Source of the DNA: Oscarella lobularis
Lineage: Eukaryota; Porifera; Homoscleromorpha; Homosclerophorida; Oscarellidae
Assembly: GCF_947507565.1 (NCBI RefSeq)
Contig: NC_089181.1
Coordinates: forward strand, 1,110,536-1,174,535
Direction: 5' to 3'
DNA length: 64,000 bases
Under the pieces are notes generated by a model, which made no database searches, was not told the DNA's origin, and worked only from the letters and a program-made list of their open reading frames with translations. Shown piece after piece: positions 61,030 to 64,000 of this stretch (positions are counted from its first letter, which is position 1; the number at the start of each line of letters is the position of its first letter). The position numbers were made by a program, and so were the translations under genes.

Positions 61030-61673
61030 TTAGAGTCTGCCTTCGTAATGATAGAGGAGTGAAACGCTGTAACGTGAAGAAGAGAACTCCTTTGCGGCCG
61101 GGGCACCTGTTTCAGCAATAACATTTTTAGCACTAAAAGAGATGCAAGCTGAGCCCATACTTTTGGCAGCATATTCCTGCCTCCAGTGATATTCGTCATG
61201 TTCAGCTGGGTTTTCTTCATCCCACATTGCAGGCAAACCAGCGTCGCATATACTTTGAAAGAACGATTGAAAGTCTTCGAGAGTCCGTTTCTTGTGCCAG
61301 CTCAGTACTGCGATATGGCAGTCGTTTACGATCGTTCCCCACATGCGCGTGCCATCAGAAGGGTATGGTCTACCAACGAGCCACCTTAGAGAAAAGGCCA
61401 TTTCAATATTGACACGAATACGACGCTTTGAGGAAAAACGTACCCTTTCATTAAAATGCGTTTGCCATCTACATGCGGACACAGCATAGCGGCAACTTCC
61501 CTCGCAACTCGTCCGATTCGCCCACAGTCGGAGCGGGCCTCAATGCAACTATCATCGTGAACGTTGTCGGCGTCACGAAAAAACGCGATTGGCAGGCCGT
61601 CCTGAATTTTTTCCCAGCTGTTTGAAAAGCGTACGCCGCGTATTTCGCACAAGAAAGAGAAGCTACTGGACAT
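61030..61673 (-). CDS. HIRAN-domain gene upstream of the Tigger transposase (2 exons)
   Basis: Exon 1 starts MSSSFSFLCEIRGVRFSNSW at 61673 and contains a HIRAN domain: GLPIAFFRDADNVHDDSCIEA, GRIGRVAREVAAML and DGKRILMKG. A GT-AG intron of about 58 bp (near 61444-61388) leads to exon 2 with an uncharacterised region: YPSDGTRMWGTIVNDCHIAV, FQSFFQSICDAGLPAMWDEE and a stop at 61030. Exon 2 shows no protease motif. Its position, upstream and co-oriented with the transposase and just inside TIR-like repeats at 61755-61800, suggests both belong to one element. Confidence 0.65.
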
Positions 61674-61754
61674 TTCAAAGAACGCGCGCTATTTCCTGTT
61701 AAACACGTGACAACGCGCGTTAACTAAGCAATGACGTAATGAAAGAAAAACCTT

Positions 61755-61800
61755 TTCGGATAATCGAGGGTTCGGATAATCAAGGTTGGGATAATCGAGG
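61755..61800. repeat. Three short repeats of TTCGGATAATCGAGG (terminal repeat-like)
   Basis: Three tandem 15-16-bp units with small changes. This motif type occurs in pogo/Tigger terminal repeats. It lies 80 bp upstream of the HIRAN gene. The opposite end is not visible near 59.4 kb, where a hAT fragment intervenes. Confidence 0.6.
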
Positions 61801-61865
61801 ATGTACGTAAGCTAAACAACGCACAAATAATTAGAGTAGCCGCCATATAGACCTTTTCTTTTAGC

Positions 61866-62760
61866 TTAATGACAAACCAAAAATTTGGAAAAATATCAAT
61901 GAAGTTTACTTAAGGTGCAAGGAAGTATCTACAGAGGGACTTTCACTCACTCGTCAGAAAATTGAAGCTAGAGCATGTGAATCTCACCTCGTATTCAAAA
62001 ATGCGAGTCGACTTGAGGCTCAGGTGCGCATTTCGCATTTTTGCTACTGTAGTCCGCGTTCAATAAGAAAGATTGTTTTAGGTGCTCTGCTCCTCAGTCG
62101 CAAATGCCCTAGAATACTTTCGAATTAACGGATCTGAAACGTTTTACAAAGCATTCGATTGTTTAAACGTTAGAGGACTCAGAAATGTGAAACAGGACTT
62201 GAGAGGATACCGAAATACGGAAGACGATCGTCTTAAGGTCATTAATTAATACACCTGTGGCAAGTATTCAAATTTAGGAAACATTTTGCAGTGGTTTGAA
62301 GAGGAGTTCTTAGGCTACCTGCGTAACTGGGATGAATGGGTGGAGTCCATTCAAGATTTTCCTAAGGCTGACCGTGCCAAGCTAAAGCTCAGTGCAGAGA
62401 CACTAGAAGGATGGAGGCTGACAGGTTAGATAATAAATAATTGTTTGATAACCTTTAAAATGTCTTGTTGTAGTTCGTGCATTCGTCGACATTGTGAAAT
62501 ACTTTGTCAGCCTTCCGGGATCACAAAACCGCTTCATCTTAAGCGAACATCTTTCGCAGGATCCACTGGAAAATTATTTTGGCAAGCAACGTAGAAAGGA
62601 GGGCGTAACGACAACCCGTCGGTTGTTCAGTGCCTCCAGAACGCCAAAAAGCTTCTTCTGCAAGGGTCAATATCTCAAGACCCTGTACGTGGCAACTGCA
62701 GGCGAAGGAGAGAGCTTTCCCTGAAGAAACCGTCCATGACACTCCTCTTCCAAAGAAGAG
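61866..62760 (+). pseudogene. THAP9-like P-element transposase, C-terminal exons
   Basis: After an acceptor (TTTTCTTTTAG) come LNDKPKIWKNI and KIEARACESHLVF. After a short intron: VLCSSVANALEYFRINGSETFYKAFDCLNVRG. A further piece follows at about 62289 (LQWFEEEFLGYLRNWDEW), a 46-bp intron, and then FVSLPGSQNRFILSEHLSQDPLENYFGKQRR, the hallmark of P-element/THAP9 proteins. A frame change near 62600 precedes NDNPSVVQCLQNAKKLLLQG. Exon structure is preserved but the N-terminal THAP and first catalytic region are absent. Confidence 0.78.
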
Positions 62761-63039
62761 AAGCGATTCAAAGAAGCCTACCAAAAAATCGTGAGCGTTA
62801 TTGCATATGTGAGTAGCTAACGTTTATTGTAACGCTTGTTCATGAAAGTCTAATTCCTTGGCCAAATTCTTTCGCAAACCTTTTCTCTTCTTTACTAATA
62901 GCTGGCGTTCTCTCTTGTACGTCTCAAGCATAAAGGAAGCAAATGAAAACCCTCGAATACTTATACAGAGAGAAAAATTGCAGCTAAACGCTCATCGCTC
63001 TCACTACCTCTGACAACGAAGATATTTTTTCCCAGCACT
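62761..63039. other. No gene seen
   Basis: Spacer between the P-element remnant and the hAT remnant. Confidence 0.5.
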
Positions 63040-64000
63040 TGCAAACCTCAGAATTTCGTAGAATTGTTTACGACAAATCGTCTTCAGCTCCTTTTCGCGT
63101 TGTTGTCAGCTTCTCATGCAAAAGAGGTCTGACAGCCTTCTCAAGTTCAACGAAAAAGTCGTACGTCTGGTCGTTAACTTTGAACAGCCGCCCTCTGTCT
63201 TGACGACTTAGCCATTGGAAGGTGTAGTCTCCGAAGGACGTGTAGTTGTGATCCGCCAGATCCGATTAATCAGTCACCGACATGCTTGAAAGGAACGTAA
63301 GAAAAGGTTGAAATTTGATATCTGACATTGTCCTCATTTTCTTCATTAGCTGGAATGGTACAAAACCAGCGGCATAGCGCAATGCGTTCTCTTCGTCCAT
63401 TGAAAGAGAGGGCGTCTTTCTGATGGTCAACACTGGCGGTCTCTAACCTAACCTTAACGCTTTTGACAGCACGGAAGAAGCGTTTAGGAGTTCCGAGAAA
63501 AAAGCACAGCCAAAAAGGTAACTGGCATCTACCCATTTTTCGTAGTAACCTTTAAGTTTTGCTCGGTCTGTTGAAGTGGTTGATTCATTCAACGTCATGA
63601 AGCCAAGTGATTAGTGGAGGCGTCGTATTTAGAGACAACGCGTTTCATTGCGTTGACTTTGTGAGAAATCGACCGTAATCCGCAGGATCAAACAGGACGA
63701 GTTCCTCCGTCGTCAAAAGAATAGCACTCTTTCAAGTCAATAACGATGTCGTCTAGTTCTCGGGATCGCTTGGCCGACTTTTCATAAAGATAGTAAAGTC
63801 TGAGCAAAAAGTCGTCAATTGCATCAAACTGTGTGGACTTAAGAGCGTCTTTAACCGCCAACTCGACTTTGTGGGCTAAACACCAGGACCAGTACACCAA
63901 AGGCAGTCGTTTCTCTATCAAGCCCTTTAATCCTTTTCTGGCTACGTTTACCGAAGCACCGTCAGTGCCACAATCATCTTCCGTGAGAGAAGGAAAATGC
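63040..64000 (-). pseudogene. hAT transposase (KIAA1586-like), 3' part, runs off window
   Basis: From the right edge down: VYWSWCLAHKVELAVKDALKS, DFLLRLYYLYEKSAKRSRELDDIV and FDDGGTRPV, typical of KIAA1586-like hAT proteins (the W-C-x-A-H motif). Later blocks occur in other frames: SLSMDEENALRYAAGFVPFQLM (about 63400-63335) and RGRLFKVNDQTYDFFVELEKAVR (about 63195-63125), near the hAT dimerisation C-terminus. Stops and frame changes mark a pseudogene. The start lies beyond 64000. Confidence 0.75.

Noticed and set aside
1-64000. CRISPR arrays, bacterial operons, riboswitches, tRNA or rRNA genes
   Set aside because: No regularly spaced repeats with unique spacers, no prokaryotic gene layout and no recognisable RNA gene; introns and TE types show a eukaryotic genome.

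Overview
This is a transposon-dense stretch of a eukaryotic, very probably animal, nuclear genome. I see no convincing single-copy host gene, rRNA, tRNA or CRISPR array. The families present (SWIM-YqaJ-PHD genes, SWIM-type MULEs, THAP9-like P elements, KIAA1586-like hATs, DIRS, Gypsy, Helitron, Harbinger, Tigger/pogo) together with spliceosomal introns of about 45-60 bp point to a marine invertebrate such as a sponge or cnidarian. A nuclear copy of mitochondrial nad4 at 55.95-56.46 kb reads through only if TGA is Trp, with AGA at a conserved Arg position. That fits the mold/coelenterate/sponge mitochondrial code and argues against a bilaterian. The species cannot be fixed from the sequence alone.

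Layout. 0-11 kb is a graveyard of PiggyBac-like, Gypsy integrase, hAT, Harbinger, SWIM-YqaJ, MULE and Mutator fragments. 11.05-16.20 kb is a complete DNA transposon: 150-bp terminal inverted repeats, a 9-bp target duplication, a DUF6589-type putative transposase gene on the plus strand and a convergent RecQ-like helicase gene on the minus strand. It sits inside an exon of the Mutator remnant and resembles the Academ/AcademH type. 17.3-25.1 kb is a Tigger/pogo transposase split by a young Gypsy element (18030-24600), which is itself split by a 913-bp hAT-like MITE; a HIRAN-domain reading frame lies next to the transposase start. 25.8-28.9 kb is a DIRS-like element broken by a 557-bp MITE. 29.3-34.9 kb is a second Gypsy on the minus strand.

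37.4-47.0 kb holds three non-LTR retrotransposons with N-terminal zinc fingers, a YLDD reverse transcriptase and a restriction-like endonuclease. Each is inserted at a (TG)n/(CA)n microsatellite; one is divergent and two are in tandem. 47-50.4 kb has P-element, Gypsy gag and unknown pieces. 50.4-53.2 kb is a second pogo-type element with two intact genes: a HIRAN-Ulp1 protease fusion and a 476-aa DDE transposase; its right end runs into a 200-N gap. 53.5-57.5 kb has Helitron pieces, pogo MITEs, a Myb/SANT gene fragment and the nad4 copy. 57.6-64 kb has a YqaJ-PHD fragment, hAT remnants, a third Tigger/pogo element again paired with a HIRAN gene, and a P element.

The most interesting patterns are (i) the complete helicase-carrying transposon, (ii) the repeated association of HIRAN-domain genes with pogo/Tigger transposases (three of three copies here), and (iii) microsatellite-targeted non-LTR elements using one (TG)n tract in both orientations.
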